This document shows, piece after piece, positions 54,688 through 63,897 of a stretch of DNA of 64,000 bases (its first letter is position 1; each line of letters opens with the position of its first letter). Position numbers and translations under genes: made by a program. Source of the DNA: a virus; IMG/VR virus record IMGVR_UViG_3300035182_000347, positions 1-64,000 of that record, one strand, 5' to 3'. A model generated the notes under the pieces. The model saw only the letters and a program-made list of their open reading frames with translations, had not been told where the DNA came from and did no database searches.

Positions 54688-55508
54688 TCACTTTCGCCAT
54701 CCCGCTTCCTGTAGGCAATGCCAACAAGATCATTCTTGCGCCGATTGCCGGGGCGACGAAATGGAAACTGCTACGCAAAAGCGAGGACACCTTTACCGGC
54801 CACGACGATTCGGGCGCGCTGCTGGTGCATGAAGGCACAGAAATCTATTTTCTCGATACTGCCTCAATTGCCAATGGTCAGGCGTACTACTACCGCGCTT
54901 ATTACCTGATAGGGGCAACATGGATCGCCTCTGCGACAGTCAGCGTTACGCCGGCCTGCACCTTTGTTGGCGCGATGGATGTGATGAACACCTTGCGCGA
55001 CCGATTGGATTCCGGATTGCGGTCGCTGCTCGCCAGAAACATCGTCGCGCATCCAAAGGGACATATCCCTGTCCTGCTTGCGCCGCCCGCGCTGGAAGAT
55101 TCGACCTTCCCAGTCGTGACGCTACATTTGACTTCGGAAACATCGTCCGATCACTTCATTGGCGACTTGCTGGGTCGGGATGTCAGGCTGGATAACGGCG
55201 ATTGGCAAGAAGGAAGCGGATGGTGGCAGCGCGTGCAGGTATCCATTGTCGGCTGGAGTCAAAACCCCGACGAACGCGCCATGTTGCGGATTGCCGTCCG
55301 CGATGTGGTGCTGGCCAACCTGGAAGTGTTTGCCGCCGTAGGGATGATGCAGATCGAGTTTAGCCAGCAGCAGATTGAGGATTTCGCGAGTTACGGTGCC
55401 CCGATGTACGAAGCCATGGGAAACCTGACCTGCACCACACCAGTAATGGTGACATCGACGGTCAATCCGATTGGCGATGTGACCATAACGCAAGGCGTTA
55501 CGAACTAA
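54684..55508 (+). CDS. tail terminator-like protein with N-terminal FN3-like domain (274 aa)
   Basis: Residues 1-90 look like an FN3-type beta domain (TKWKLLRKSEDTFTGHDDSG, GQAYYYRAYYL). Residues 95-274 resemble tail terminator/minor tail proteins: MDVMNTLRDRLDSGLRSLLA, then WWQRVQVSIVGWSQNPDERA. It would cap the tail and join it to the head. A GTCGTGACG element lies in its coding sequence at 55113. ATG overlaps the spanin stop. Confidence 0.6.
   Translation: MITFAIPLPVGNANKIILAPIAGATKWKLLRKSEDTFTGHDDSGALLVHEGTEIYFLDTASIANGQAYYYRAYYLIGATWIASATVSVTPACTFVGAMDVMNTLRDRLDSGLRSLLARNIVAHPKGHIPVLLAPPALEDSTFPVVTLHLTSETSSDHFIGDLLGRDVRLDNGDWQEGSGWWQRVQVSIVGWSQNPDERAMLRIAVRDVVLANLEVFAAVGMMQIEFSQQQIEDFASYGAPMYEAMGNLTCTTPVMVTSTVNPIGDVTITQGVTN
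55113..55130 (+). promoter_or_regulatory. internal copy of the late promoter-like element (11)
   Basis: GTCGTGACGCTACATTTG inside the tail-terminator gene, 660 bases upstream of the sheath gene. It matches the conserved half fully and the -10-like half partly; function is uncertain. Confidence 0.35.
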
Positions 55509-55518
55509 GGAGATGGAA

Positions 55519-55758
55519 ATGGAAAATACACCCACGGAATATGGCGAAGATGTTGCGGAGTCGGTCACGACGCCACAGAGCGAAGTTGCCGAATTTGACC
55601 TTACGCTGCAAGAGTTCTGCATGCGACTGTCGAACATTGACAAGCGTGTTGAGCTGATAGGCGGCTTTGAGCACTCGGAGCGTGTTGCCGGCCGGGCGAA
55701 GGATACCGAATCCGCCTATCGCCAGCGCTACACCGCCTTCATCAATCGCCCTGCTTAA
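55519..55758 (+). CDS. hypothetical protein before the sheath gene (79 aa)
   Basis: Small acidic protein (DLTLQEFCMRLSNIDKRVEL) with a helical C terminus. The ATG at 55519 is preferred over ATG 55513 since AAGGAG lies 6 bases upstream. Proteins of this size often precede the sheath gene in Mu- and P2-like phages, with no known function. The sheath gene follows by 14 bases. Confidence 0.6.
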   Translation: MENTPTEYGEDVAESVTTPQSEVAEFDLTLQEFCMRLSNIDKRVELIGGFEHSERVAGRAKDTESAYRQRYTAFINRPA

Positions 55759-55772
55759 TCTAGGAGACTATC

Positions 55773-57488
55773 ATGGGTGTTTTCTTCAATGGCCGGCTGT
55801 GGATCAGCCCGGCAACAATGAGCGTAGTCGATGACTCCGCGATGTACAACAAAAACCTGTCGGTCGGCAATGTGCTGGCTTTGGTGGGTCGATCCGAGGG
55901 CGGGAAGCCTGCTACCGCATTGCGATTCGGTTCCGCCGAAGAGGCGCGCGCCGTCCTGCGGTCTGGAGATCTACTGAAGGCGGTTGAAAAGGCATTCGAC
56001 CCGTCAAGCCAGACCTATGGACCCTCGACCGTGATTGCGTTGCGCGTGAATCCTGCCACTCAAGCTGCGCTGACTCTGAAAGATGGCACTGCGGCCGATG
56101 TCATTGATCTGCTCTCGACCGACTACGGCCTCTACACCAACCAGATCAAGGTCAAGGTTGAAACTGCGTCGACCAAGGGCAAGAAACTGACAACGCAGTT
56201 TGGAGACAGTTATTTCTCGGCCGATAACGTCTACCGTGATGCCTTCTCGGTGGTTTATACCGGGGCACAAGTCACCGCGACGATCAGTATCACTGACTCG
56301 ACCGTCACGCTCTACGCGCCGGCTGCCACATCCGTGGCCACCATTGACCTCAACAGCTACAACACGATTGTCGAAGTCGTGGATCGCATCAATGCCGTTT
56401 CCGGCTTCGCGGCGACCGTGCTCGATGGCAATGCTGAAAAAGCATCGCTCAGTGCACTGGACGCCATCACTGCGCAAAGCGTTAAGACTACGGACTATAC
56501 CGTGACAGCCAACCTGCAGGCGATTGTCGACTGGCTCAACGGCACGGGCGAGGGGTATGTCACCGCGACGCGTAAGGCCAATGCCGGGACAGTTCCGGCC
56601 AATATCGCCTTCACCTATCTGGCAGGCGCAACCGATGGCTCGGTAACCAACACCGAGTGGGGCAACTGCTTCACCGCGCTTCAGTCCGAGGACGTTCAGT
56701 GGGTGGTTCCGGTTTCATCCGATCCGTCGATTCACGCCATGACGGACACGCACTGCTCGTACATGAGCAACATTGCCCGCATGGAGCGCCGCTGCATCGT
56801 GGGGGGCGATACCGGAGCAACGGATGATGCCGCGATTGCCGCTGCCAAGGCGCTGAACGACGACCGCACATCGTATGTGCATCTCGGCTTCTACGACTAC
56901 AACGATGCCGGGAAGCTGACCCTTTACCCGCCCTACATCCTTGCCGCGCAATTGGCGGGAATGTTCTCTGGCGTCAACCCAGGAACCGCCCTGACCAACA
57001 AGTCGATCAAGGTTCGTGGCCTGGAGCGCAAGCTGCGCAACCCGACCGATACCGACAATTTGATTGAGGGTGGCGTGCTGTGCGTGGAAGACACCCCGAA
57101 GGGCTACAAGGTGGTGAAATCCATCTCTACGTGGCTCATCAACGACAACTACAACCGCGTGGAAGTCTCTACGGGCGTAGCGTGCGACTTCATCTCCCGT
57201 AACGTTCGCAATATTCTGGATGATCTGCGCGGGATGAAGGGCACGCCGGTACTGTTGGCAAGCGCGGTCTCTCGCGTCAAGTCGACGCTGGACAAGCTGG
57301 CAGAACCGGAACCGATGGGCCCGGCTGTTATTGTGGGCGACAAGGAAAATCCAGCCTACAAAAACGTGACGGCCAGTCTTGAGGGCGACGTGATGAAGGT
57401 TTCCTTTGAGTGCCATCCGGTGATCAGCGTGAACTACATTCCCGTGGTGATCTACGCCGTGCCGTACAGCGGAAGCGCATCGGCCTAA
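55773..57488 (+). CDS. contractile tail sheath protein (571 aa)
   Basis: Tail sheath: LSVGNVLALVGRSEGGKPAT near the N terminus, a variable middle, then the conserved C-terminal core (FDYNDAGKL-like region, KSISTWLINDNYNRVEVSTG, and CHPVISVNYIPVVIYAVPYS at the end, where the last strand enters the neighbouring subunit). Length is in the usual range. This gene makes the phage a myovirus. GGAGACTATC precedes the ATG; a terminator follows. Confidence 0.85.
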   Translation: MGVFFNGRLWISPATMSVVDDSAMYNKNLSVGNVLALVGRSEGGKPATALRFGSAEEARAVLRSGDLLKAVEKAFDPSSQTYGPSTVIALRVNPATQAALTLKDGTAADVIDLLSTDYGLYTNQIKVKVETASTKGKKLTTQFGDSYFSADNVYRDAFSVVYTGAQVTATISITDSTVTLYAPAATSVATIDLNSYNTIVEVVDRINAVSGFAATVLDGNAEKASLSALDAITAQSVKTTDYTVTANLQAIVDWLNGTGEGYVTATRKANAGTVPANIAFTYLAGATDGSVTNTEWGNCFTALQSEDVQWVVPVSSDPSIHAMTDTHCSYMSNIARMERRCIVGGDTGATDDAAIAAAKALNDDRTSYVHLGFYDYNDAGKLTLYPPYILAAQLAGMFSGVNPGTALTNKSIKVRGLERKLRNPTDTDNLIEGGVLCVEDTPKGYKVVKSISTWLINDNYNRVEVSTGVACDFISRNVRNILDDLRGMKGTPVLLASAVSRVKSTLDKLAEPEPMGPAVIVGDKENPAYKNVTASLEGDVMKVSFECHPVISVNYIPVVIYAVPYSGSASA

Positions 57489-57525
57489 TCGCAGCGCGCA
57501 GTACCCCAGGCGTTCAGCCGAAACA

Positions 57526-57566
57526 AACTCCCCGGTGGGCAATTTGCTCCCCGGGGAGTTGCATTT
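57526..57566 (+). terminator. rho-independent terminator
   Basis: AACTCCCCGG (57526-57535) pairs with CCGGGGAGTT (57551-57560), followed by GCATTTT. It separates the sheath gene from the tube gene's own promoter element. Confidence 0.75.
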
Positions 57567-57627
57567 TGGGCGGTCGCTTTGTCGATGCAGGCCATGCCAC
57601 CGAAATTGTCATCGTAACCGTCCACCA

Positions 57628-57645
57628 GTCGTGACGCCATGATAG
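57628..57645 (+). promoter_or_regulatory. late promoter-like element with leader (12)
   Basis: GTCGTGACGCCATGATAG, followed by a leader of about 25 bases with GGAGG before the ATG at 57673. It lies downstream of a terminator. Confidence 0.7.
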
Positions 57646-57672
57646 CCCAATCTACCCCACGGAGGCTCCATC

Positions 57673-58098
57673 ATGGCAACTACGAACGTCCAAGCAAAAT
57701 CTGCCAACCGAATCGCCATTCTCTACGACGGCAAGCAAGTTGGCGCGTGCAAAAGCGTTTCCTTGCACGAGAGCTACAACCACGAAACCGTGACCGGAAT
57801 TGGCGACATCCACGTCATCGAGCATGTGCCGACACTGGCTGCCTATTCGGTGCAGATCGAGGCGATGGTGCTGGAAAAAGAAGCCTTGCGCTCGGCGCAA
57901 ATTCTCACTGAAGACGGCGATGATACCCTTGTCGGCCGCGTCTTCGACATCTCCGTGATTCACCGTGATACTGGCGAGGAGTTGCGCAAGTTCTCCGGCT
58001 GCACCTACGATTCCGGCGACATTCGCATCACTGCCAATCAGGTCATCAGCACCAGCGCCCAATTCAAAGCGCTGCGCGTTTCTGGCATGGGAGCGTAA
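57673..58098 (+). CDS. tail tube protein (141 aa)
   Basis: Small beta-rich protein (ANRIAILYDGKQVGACKSVS, SVQIEAMVLEKEALRSAQIL, GCTYDSGDIRITANQVISTS) directly downstream of the sheath, as expected for the inner tube of a contractile tail. A separate promoter element and strong GGAGG agree with the need for many copies. The family call rests on position and beta pattern. Confidence 0.75.
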   Translation: MATTNVQAKSANRIAILYDGKQVGACKSVSLHESYNHETVTGIGDIHVIEHVPTLAAYSVQIEAMVLEKEALRSAQILTEDGDDTLVGRVFDISVIHRDTGEELRKFSGCTYDSGDIRITANQVISTSAQFKALRVSGMGA

Positions 58099-58101
58099 TT
58101 C

Positions 58102-58506
58102 GTGCGACCAGCCAAAGATACCGACTTTCTGGTTGATCTTGAAGGCGTTGGCAAGTTCCGCTTTGCGCGCCGCACCTTTGGTGACCGCATCAAGATTCGT
58201 GGCGAAATTGCTCGCATGTCGCGTGACTTTGGCGACGATCTTGATTCGGTTGCCGAGGTCTCGGTAGTCGCCATCTATAAAACGCTGATCGTCTCATGCC
58301 CGAAAGGCTGGGAGGATATTGAGGCGATTGATCTGGTTGAGCATCCAGAAGCGGAGGAGCAGGCATGGCAGCTTTTCATCAAGCTGAACGACGCCGAAGA
58401 CCGATTTCGCGAAGAGCGAAACAAGTCGCACAAAAAAGATGGGCAAAAAAATAGCGCACTCGATTCCGTTCTGGTTTCGACAGCGGTATCACCTGCCGCC
58501 AAATGA
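58102..58506 (+). CDS. tail assembly chaperone, short form (G-like) (134 aa)
   Basis: Located between tube and tape measure, where the tail assembly chaperone is expected. GTG start 3 bases after the tube stop. DFLVDLEGVGKFRFARRTFG at the start and EAEEQAWQLFIKLNDAEDRF near the end are typical. The last 68 bases overlap a second frame (58439-58705), and an A-rich slippery sequence GGGCAAAAAAATAG lies at 58441-58454, indicating a frameshifted longer form. Confidence 0.75.
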   Translation: MRPAKDTDFLVDLEGVGKFRFARRTFGDRIKIRGEIARMSRDFGDDLDSVAEVSVVAIYKTLIVSCPKGWEDIEAIDLVEHPEAEEQAWQLFIKLNDAEDRFREERNKSHKKDGQKNSALDSVLVSTAVSPAAK

Positions 58507-58705
58507 TCCTCGCTTCCTCGCTTTAACCCCGGAGGAGGTCGAGACTGAATTCTGGGCTTGCCAGTACGCCGAAAAGCCAGCCACGGAAGATTACGAAGAC
58601 GACTCGATTGATATTGAGGAAATACTTGCTCAGGCTGATCGGGAAGAGGCGGCGCTGCGCGCGGCGAAGTCTGACGAATGGGAAGAGGTAATCAACGATG
58701 GCTGA
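58439..58705 (+). CDS. tail chaperone frameshift extension (T-like) (88 codons)
   Basis: Probably translated only as a fusion to the 58102 product. Its frame is reached from the short form by a -2 (or +1) shift at the run of seven A at 58445-58451, as in phage Mu (-2), and not by the commoner -1 shift. It has no ribosome binding site at ATG 58439. It contains an acidic helix (DDSIDIEEILAQADREEAAL). The start of the tape measure gene overlaps its end by 8 bases. Confidence 0.65.
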   Translation: MGKKIAHSIPFWFRQRYHLPPNDPRFLALTPEEVETEFWACQYAEKPATEDYEDDSIDIEEILAQADREEAALRAAKSDEWEEVINDG

Positions 58706-61583
58706 AATCAATGTCAAGGTGGCGATGGAGGGTGGGCTGAATGCGCCCGGCCAGACTCCGCAGCAACCGGCTGGTACAGGTCGGCCTGAACCAGGCAAAC
58801 CAAATAAAGAAAGTCCAGCCGATGCCGCGCTTGAACGAGAGAAGCGCCTTGAAGCGGCCGCTCGGCGTGAAATCATCAAGCGCATGGGCAAGGCGACGGA
58901 CGAGCAAGTCCGCTCCGTGCGGGCAGGCGTTGCCGAGTTGGCGCAGTTTGATCGACGCATACGCAAGTTTGGCGGCGATCTGGAAAAGCTGGTCCAAGGC
59001 TACAGCAAGACATTCGTCAGCCCGTCATTAGGGGCGCAGCATCACCGCGACCTGATGAGGCGCTTGGGCCTGCCAGAGCAAGGCATGCAACAGGCGGGCG
59101 GCATCATGGGTATGCTGGGAACGGCTGCTCGCGGCATGATTAGGGCTACCGGCATTGGCGGGGGCGTTGCTGGCGGCATCATGAATAGTTCCATTCAGCA
59201 GGCGCAAGACATGGATGGTGGGGCGGCGTCGGCTGGCGGGATAAGCATGCTCGCAAAGGGGGCCGGTGTTGCGGCGCTGGCCTATGCCGGAATCAAGGTC
59301 ATCCAGAAAGTTGGCGAGAAAGTTGGCCAGGCGCAAGACGAGGCGATTGGCTACAGTGATCTGCGGCGCGCACTCGGCGGCAATGTCGAGGCCATGGAGA
59401 CACTGCAAGGCTCGGTCAATAAGTCCGTCCTGAATCTTGGGGTGCTGACCAGTGATGCGCTGGCGCTGGCAAAGAACTACTCAACGTCGTCTCAGGTCTA
59501 CGGCAAGGCATCCGGTGAAGTCGGGCAAGCCGTCGGCATCGGGGTGGGGCTATCGCGCGGCATGGGGATCGACCCGGCATCAGGCGTTTCATTCCTGGGC
59601 GGCATGCGCCACTTTGGCGCATCGGATGGTACCGACAAAGACAATCGCCGACTGGCGCTTCTGATTGGCGATGCGGTAGGGAAAACGCGCGCCTTCAGCA
59701 AAGCCGACGACGTATTGCAGGCCATCTCGTATTATGTCGAGACATCAACTCGGCAAACCTTTAACAGAGCCAACACCGAAGGCTATGCAGGGTTCCTTGG
59801 GGCGCTTGGGTCGCTGAAACTCCCCGGACTGGATGCAGCCGGGTCGGCAAACATCATGGGCAAGGTGGCTGCCGGCTGGAATGGAGGTGGTGAAGCCGGG
59901 CAAAACTTGCGCCTTGGGTGGCTACAAAAGCATGGCGTAACTGCGCTCGAAATGGGGGCGATTGATGATGCCGGGCCGTGGGCGCTACCCAGCAAGGCAT
60001 TTGATGAAAATTCGTCGTATTACAAGGCGGCGGAAGCCGGGTTAAAGGGTGCAAAAACCAATGAAGACAAGGCAAAGTATCGCGCCGAAATGGAGCGCGC
60101 AAAGCAGATATCTGCCAGCATGTCCGCTGGCGGGCAGGAAAAAACGGCGCTAGTTCAGGAGCTTGAATACATCAAGCAGCAGCAGCCGAACATGCTGCGC
60201 CAGAGCATCATGGGAAAGCTCAACCTGAGCTGGTCAGAGGCTGGCGTAATCAAGTCTGCACTGGATAGCGGAGACCTTGGGTCACTGGATAAGAAGGTTG
60301 AAGCAGCTCTAGGCAAAAACAGAAATGGGTTCGTTGGGGCTGGCAAGTCGATGTCCGAAATCGATCCCAACAAATTCAGCGAACTGGCAATGATCCAGTT
60401 CGGCGATGAAAAGTCACTCAAAGCCATGCGCGACAAGGACCTGAACAGGGGCGATGCCACCGCCACCGAGAAGTCTGCGCTGGTGGGCGCGAAAGATACC
60501 GATGCCCTACGTGAAGTTTTGACGCAATTCGAGGCATTCCGCGACACCAGCGACAAAGGCGAAGAGGCGCGCAAGGCCGCTGTCAATCTCGACAATCAAT
60601 TCAAAGCCTACGCTGCATCAATCATCCCACTGACCAATGCTATTCAGCAGGGGGTATTTGCGCTATTGCCATCTTGGGTAAAGACGAACGAGCTCAAGCA
60701 GATTGAGGCAGATGTGGGCTTCCAGCGCAAGATTGATGCGGCGGCTGGTGATCAAGGCAAGATCAAGGCTATCACAGATGAAGCCGTGGCCATAGCCAGA
60801 AAGGGGCAGATGTCGAGCGAGGAGGAGCAAGATAGGCGACACGCAGTAACCCATCTTTTTGGAAGCGCGGCGGAGAGAGGCGAAAAAATTAAGGCGATTA
60901 CAGAGGAGCGCGACCGGAGAAACGCGATAATCCCATCCCAAATCCAGTCGCTTGTAAGCCGAATTGACGAAAACGCTGCGACCATGGCGTCATCACATGG
61001 CGTAGCACCCAATCAGCGCGATATAAAAGCACGCAAAGGCATGCAGCTCACCGCCGAGGAGCTGGCCTACCTGGCAGAAACGGACAAGTTGCTTGGCGCA
61101 AAACCGGGAACGTCTGCCGCGCAAATACAGGTGGAAAGCGGCAATAACCCAGATGCTATTTCAAAAACCGGGGCATGGGGTTTGGGTCAGATCATGCCAA
61201 GAGAGCGCGCCATCATGGAGCAGCGCATGGGGCGGAAGATTAAGACGCGCAAGGATCAGCTTGAGGCGCACCGCTTGATGATGCTCGAAAACAAAAAGAA
61301 ATACAAAACCGTTGAAGACTCTTTAAGGGCGTACAACGGCGGGTGGTCGCCGGATACGTGGTGGAATAGAGAAACGTCAGAATACGTTGGTAAAGTCGCC
61401 GCAGCGCGTGGCGACACGGATGCCCAAGTCCCAGCAGCCGCCAGGCCGGCTAATGCCGCTATTGTAGCCTCCGGCAGCGTCGATATGTCGCTGACACTCA
61501 ATGGGCCAAGCATCACCCCTACGGAAGTTCAAAAGAGAATCCCGCTTGGGTTCAAGGGCTCGCTTGCAGGGTTGCCGGCATGA
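58698..61583 (+). CDS. tape measure protein with lytic transglycosylase domain (961 aa)
   Basis: Tail length ruler: Pro/Gly-rich N terminus, Gly/Ala-rich hydrophobic segments (AGGIMGMLGTAARGMIRATG, SMLAKGAGVAALAYAGIKVI), and long helical parts. Residues about 805-905 form an SLT lytic transglycosylase: AAQIQVESGNNPDAISKTGA with catalytic Glu, GLGQIMP, and SLRAYNGGWSP. The domain probably opens peptidoglycan when DNA is injected. GATTAATC-like spacing before ATG; overlaps the chaperone frame. Confidence 0.8.
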   Translation: MAEINVKVAMEGGLNAPGQTPQQPAGTGRPEPGKPNKESPADAALEREKRLEAAARREIIKRMGKATDEQVRSVRAGVAELAQFDRRIRKFGGDLEKLVQGYSKTFVSPSLGAQHHRDLMRRLGLPEQGMQQAGGIMGMLGTAARGMIRATGIGGGVAGGIMNSSIQQAQDMDGGAASAGGISMLAKGAGVAALAYAGIKVIQKVGEKVGQAQDEAIGYSDLRRALGGNVEAMETLQGSVNKSVLNLGVLTSDALALAKNYSTSSQVYGKASGEVGQAVGIGVGLSRGMGIDPASGVSFLGGMRHFGASDGTDKDNRRLALLIGDAVGKTRAFSKADDVLQAISYYVETSTRQTFNRANTEGYAGFLGALGSLKLPGLDAAGSANIMGKVAAGWNGGGEAGQNLRLGWLQKHGVTALEMGAIDDAGPWALPSKAFDENSSYYKAAEAGLKGAKTNEDKAKYRAEMERAKQISASMSAGGQEKTALVQELEYIKQQQPNMLRQSIMGKLNLSWSEAGVIKSALDSGDLGSLDKKVEAALGKNRNGFVGAGKSMSEIDPNKFSELAMIQFGDEKSLKAMRDKDLNRGDATATEKSALVGAKDTDALREVLTQFEAFRDTSDKGEEARKAAVNLDNQFKAYAASIIPLTNAIQQGVFALLPSWVKTNELKQIEADVGFQRKIDAAAGDQGKIKAITDEAVAIARKGQMSSEEEQDRRHAVTHLFGSAAERGEKIKAITEERDRRNAIIPSQIQSLVSRIDENAATMASSHGVAPNQRDIKARKGMQLTAEELAYLAETDKLLGAKPGTSAAQIQVESGNNPDAISKTGAWGLGQIMPRERAIMEQRMGRKIKTRKDQLEAHRLMMLENKKKYKTVEDSLRAYNGGWSPDTWWNRETSEYVGKVAAARGDTDAQVPAAARPANAAIVASGSVDMSLTLNGPSITPTEVQKRIPLGFKGSLAGLPA

Positions 61584-63064
61584 AAGTTCACAAGCCGCTT
61601 ATCAAGGTCACACTGATCAAGACGCGGGCGCGCAATTTTGTCACGGGGCTGCTACCCGCCTCCGGTGCCAGATACAAAACGCCGCGTATTCTTGATCTGA
61701 CACCCTACTTATCTGATGGCGGCGTGGTCACGCACAAAAATGTTCGTGAGCCTGCTGGGTCATTCACCGTCAGCCTGCTGCCGCGACCATACTCGCACAA
61801 TGGCGTGCCATTGCTTGAGTCGCTGGACATGCTGATCGAGCCAATGGATATTGTAGAAATCCGCATGGCGCACAATCCTCCAGATCAAAGCCTGCCGCAA
61901 GAAGAGCGCTTGAAATGGCCGCCCATCATCATGCGCGGCTTTGTCTCTCGGGTGGCAAAATCAGAATCAATCAGCAATGGCACTCCAGCGCGCTCAATCA
62001 TGATCAGCGGGCAGGATTTCGGAAAGATTTTGCAGATCATCCAGATTTACTACCTCAACAACTCGGTAGTCGGCGATAACCTGGTATCGGCGCTCAAGTT
62101 CTTCCAGAAGTACGCGCCAAGTGGTGATGTGAAGAACGAAAAAGCCAGCGATTTTGTTTTGAAGCTGCTGAAAGAGGTTATCAATCCGTATTTGTCTGTA
62201 ATATCAGCGCTGACCGAGAAAAGCGGCGGCGTGCCATCGGAAATGAAGCCAGATATAAGCGCGGAAGGCGTGGTTTCCCCGTTTGGCGTGGGCGGCGCGC
62301 AAGACATGACGATGCACCAGTTGCTGACCAAGTTCCTTGATGTTGGCGCATACAACGAGCTGTACATCGAAGATCGCGGGCCGGACGTGTATCTCGTATT
62401 GCGGCCAATGCCATGCTGGGGCGGCGACGGACTTCCTTATAAGCCAGAAGACGCCATCCCATCAATTGCCAAGATTGGTTTGGGGGATGTGGTTAGCACA
62501 CAGTTGATGCGGAGCGATGAGGGCCTATACAACATCTTTGAGGTCACGTCGTCTCGGGTGTCCGTGGTGGATAACGGCATTTACCGTCTTATCGCCATGA
62601 GCTCGGAAGCAGGCAATCCGTTGCGGCTTCAGGTGCAAAACCACGAGGCCGCATTTTTTGGCATTCGTCGCGTCGCCGTTGATGTCATGCTGAACAACCC
62701 GGCACTGGTGACAACTGACGCAGACAAAAAAGAAGCTAGCGGGACAAGCCTGAAGAATGCCGAGCAATGGATTCAAGATCGGCGTGAACGACTATTTCTG
62801 CTGAACAAGGACGCCTCGGTATTCGAGACCGGATCGCTGCGACTCAAAGGCAACGAAAACCTGCGTGCCGGCATGCGGCTGGAAGTCGCACATTCCGGCG
62901 GCATGATCGTCAGCTACTACGTACCAGCCATTACCCATGAATTTATTCCAGGCCAAGGGTTTTTCACCACGGCTCAGGTAGAGCGCGGCAATAGTTTCAT
63001 TCTGTCAGCCGGAATCAACCAAGCGCCCGATCTTCGGCGGCGCGACCTGGGGGGCGTTAGATGA
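61580..63064 (+). CDS. baseplate hub protein (494 aa)
   Basis: Hub protein related in layout to gpD/gp27-type proteins: RKFIMRGFVSRVAKSES-like beta barrel region (IIMRGFVSRVAKSESIS), MISGQDFGKILQIIQIYYLN, and a C-terminal LRAGMRLEVAHSGGMIVSYY then EFIPGQGFFTTAQVERG, typical of the last hub domain. ATG overlaps the tape measure stop and its stop overlaps the spike gene's ATG, in the usual order. Confidence 0.75.
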   Translation: MKVHKPLIKVTLIKTRARNFVTGLLPASGARYKTPRILDLTPYLSDGGVVTHKNVREPAGSFTVSLLPRPYSHNGVPLLESLDMLIEPMDIVEIRMAHNPPDQSLPQEERLKWPPIIMRGFVSRVAKSESISNGTPARSIMISGQDFGKILQIIQIYYLNNSVVGDNLVSALKFFQKYAPSGDVKNEKASDFVLKLLKEVINPYLSVISALTEKSGGVPSEMKPDISAEGVVSPFGVGGAQDMTMHQLLTKFLDVGAYNELYIEDRGPDVYLVLRPMPCWGGDGLPYKPEDAIPSIAKIGLGDVVSTQLMRSDEGLYNIFEVTSSRVSVVDNGIYRLIAMSSEAGNPLRLQVQNHEAAFFGIRRVAVDVMLNNPALVTTDADKKEASGTSLKNAEQWIQDRRERLFLLNKDASVFETGSLRLKGNENLRAGMRLEVAHSGGMIVSYYVPAITHEFIPGQGFFTTAQVERGNSFILSAGINQAPDLRRRDLGGVR

Positions 63065-63873
63065 TCGATGAACTGGGCAAGGTGGTTGCCATCCACCCTG
63101 AATCGAACTGCGTGGACGTGGTTCTCTACCGGACGGGACTACGCTTGCCAGCGGTTCGCGTGTTAGGCGACATGGCGACCGGTCAGACTGGGGTTGCCAA
63201 TCTTCATGTACCTGACTGCAAGGATGGCTTTGATTCAGCCAACACCGGCAAGCGGGACATTGTGGCTGCGATTGCCTACTACAAAGAATTTCCGATGGTT
63301 GTTGGCTTCATGTTCCCTGAAGTGGCGGAATGCCTGTTTGCGCGCAATGATTTCAAGGTCGACCGCCATGCATCGGACGTGTACTCAACCATTGACGCCG
63401 ATGGCAACATGGAGACCTATCACCCATCTGGAACCTACCTGCGCATCGGCACGTCTCCCGCTCACGAGGATTTGACCGGAAAGGATTACGACGCCATCTG
63501 GAAAATCGAACGCAATACGCAAAAGGCCGTGCATGTGCATCTCGTGGTCGCCAATGCTGGCGCGGTAAAGGCGACGATTGATATTGACCAAAATGGAAAT
63601 ATCACAATCTCCAATGCTGGGAATACCCAAATCAACACGTCTGGCACGCTTGCCGCGGTTATCGGTGGAGAAACCTCAATCACTACGCCAAAGGTCACGA
63701 TGACAACTTCAGAGCTGATGGTGACTGGGAAGATTACAGCCAACGGCACGATTACCGATCTGGCTGGTAGCAGCGGCAAGAGTATGAGCGGAATGCGCGC
63801 CACTTACAATTCGCACACGCATCCGGAAAACGGTAACGGCGGACCAACGAGCGCACCGAATCAGCCCATGTAA
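63061..63873 (+). CDS. baseplate spike protein, gpV-like (270 aa)
   Basis: Membrane-piercing spike: N-terminal OB-fold (LGKVVAIHPESNCVDVVLYR, VRVLGDMATGQTGVANLHVP), an intermediate beta domain, then a repetitive beta-helix (IDIDQNGNITISNAGNTQIN) and a C-terminal tip SHTHPENGNGGPT. The HxH motif at the tip binds iron in related spikes. The 27 residues before the window-edge gene follow after repeat r4. Confidence 0.8.
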   Translation: MIDELGKVVAIHPESNCVDVVLYRTGLRLPAVRVLGDMATGQTGVANLHVPDCKDGFDSANTGKRDIVAAIAYYKEFPMVVGFMFPEVAECLFARNDFKVDRHASDVYSTIDADGNMETYHPSGTYLRIGTSPAHEDLTGKDYDAIWKIERNTQKAVHVHLVVANAGAVKATIDIDQNGNITISNAGNTQINTSGTLAAVIGGETSITTPKVTMTTSELMVTGKITANGTITDLAGSSGKSMSGMRATYNSHTHPENGNGGPTSAPNQPM

Positions 63874-63895
63874 AAGTCGGCGTTGGTGAGATGGC
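63873..63895 (+). repeat. dispersed 23-bp repeat, copy r4
   Basis: AAAGTCGGCGTTGGTGAGAT plus GGC. It starts at the stop codon of the spike gene and ends 2 bases before promoter element 13. Confidence 0.7.
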
Positions 63896-63897
63896 GC

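Noticed and set aside
55564-55580. GTCACGACGCCACAG resembling the late promoter element
   Set aside because: The core GTCGTGAC is not conserved and it lies in coding sequence without a suitable start codon nearby.
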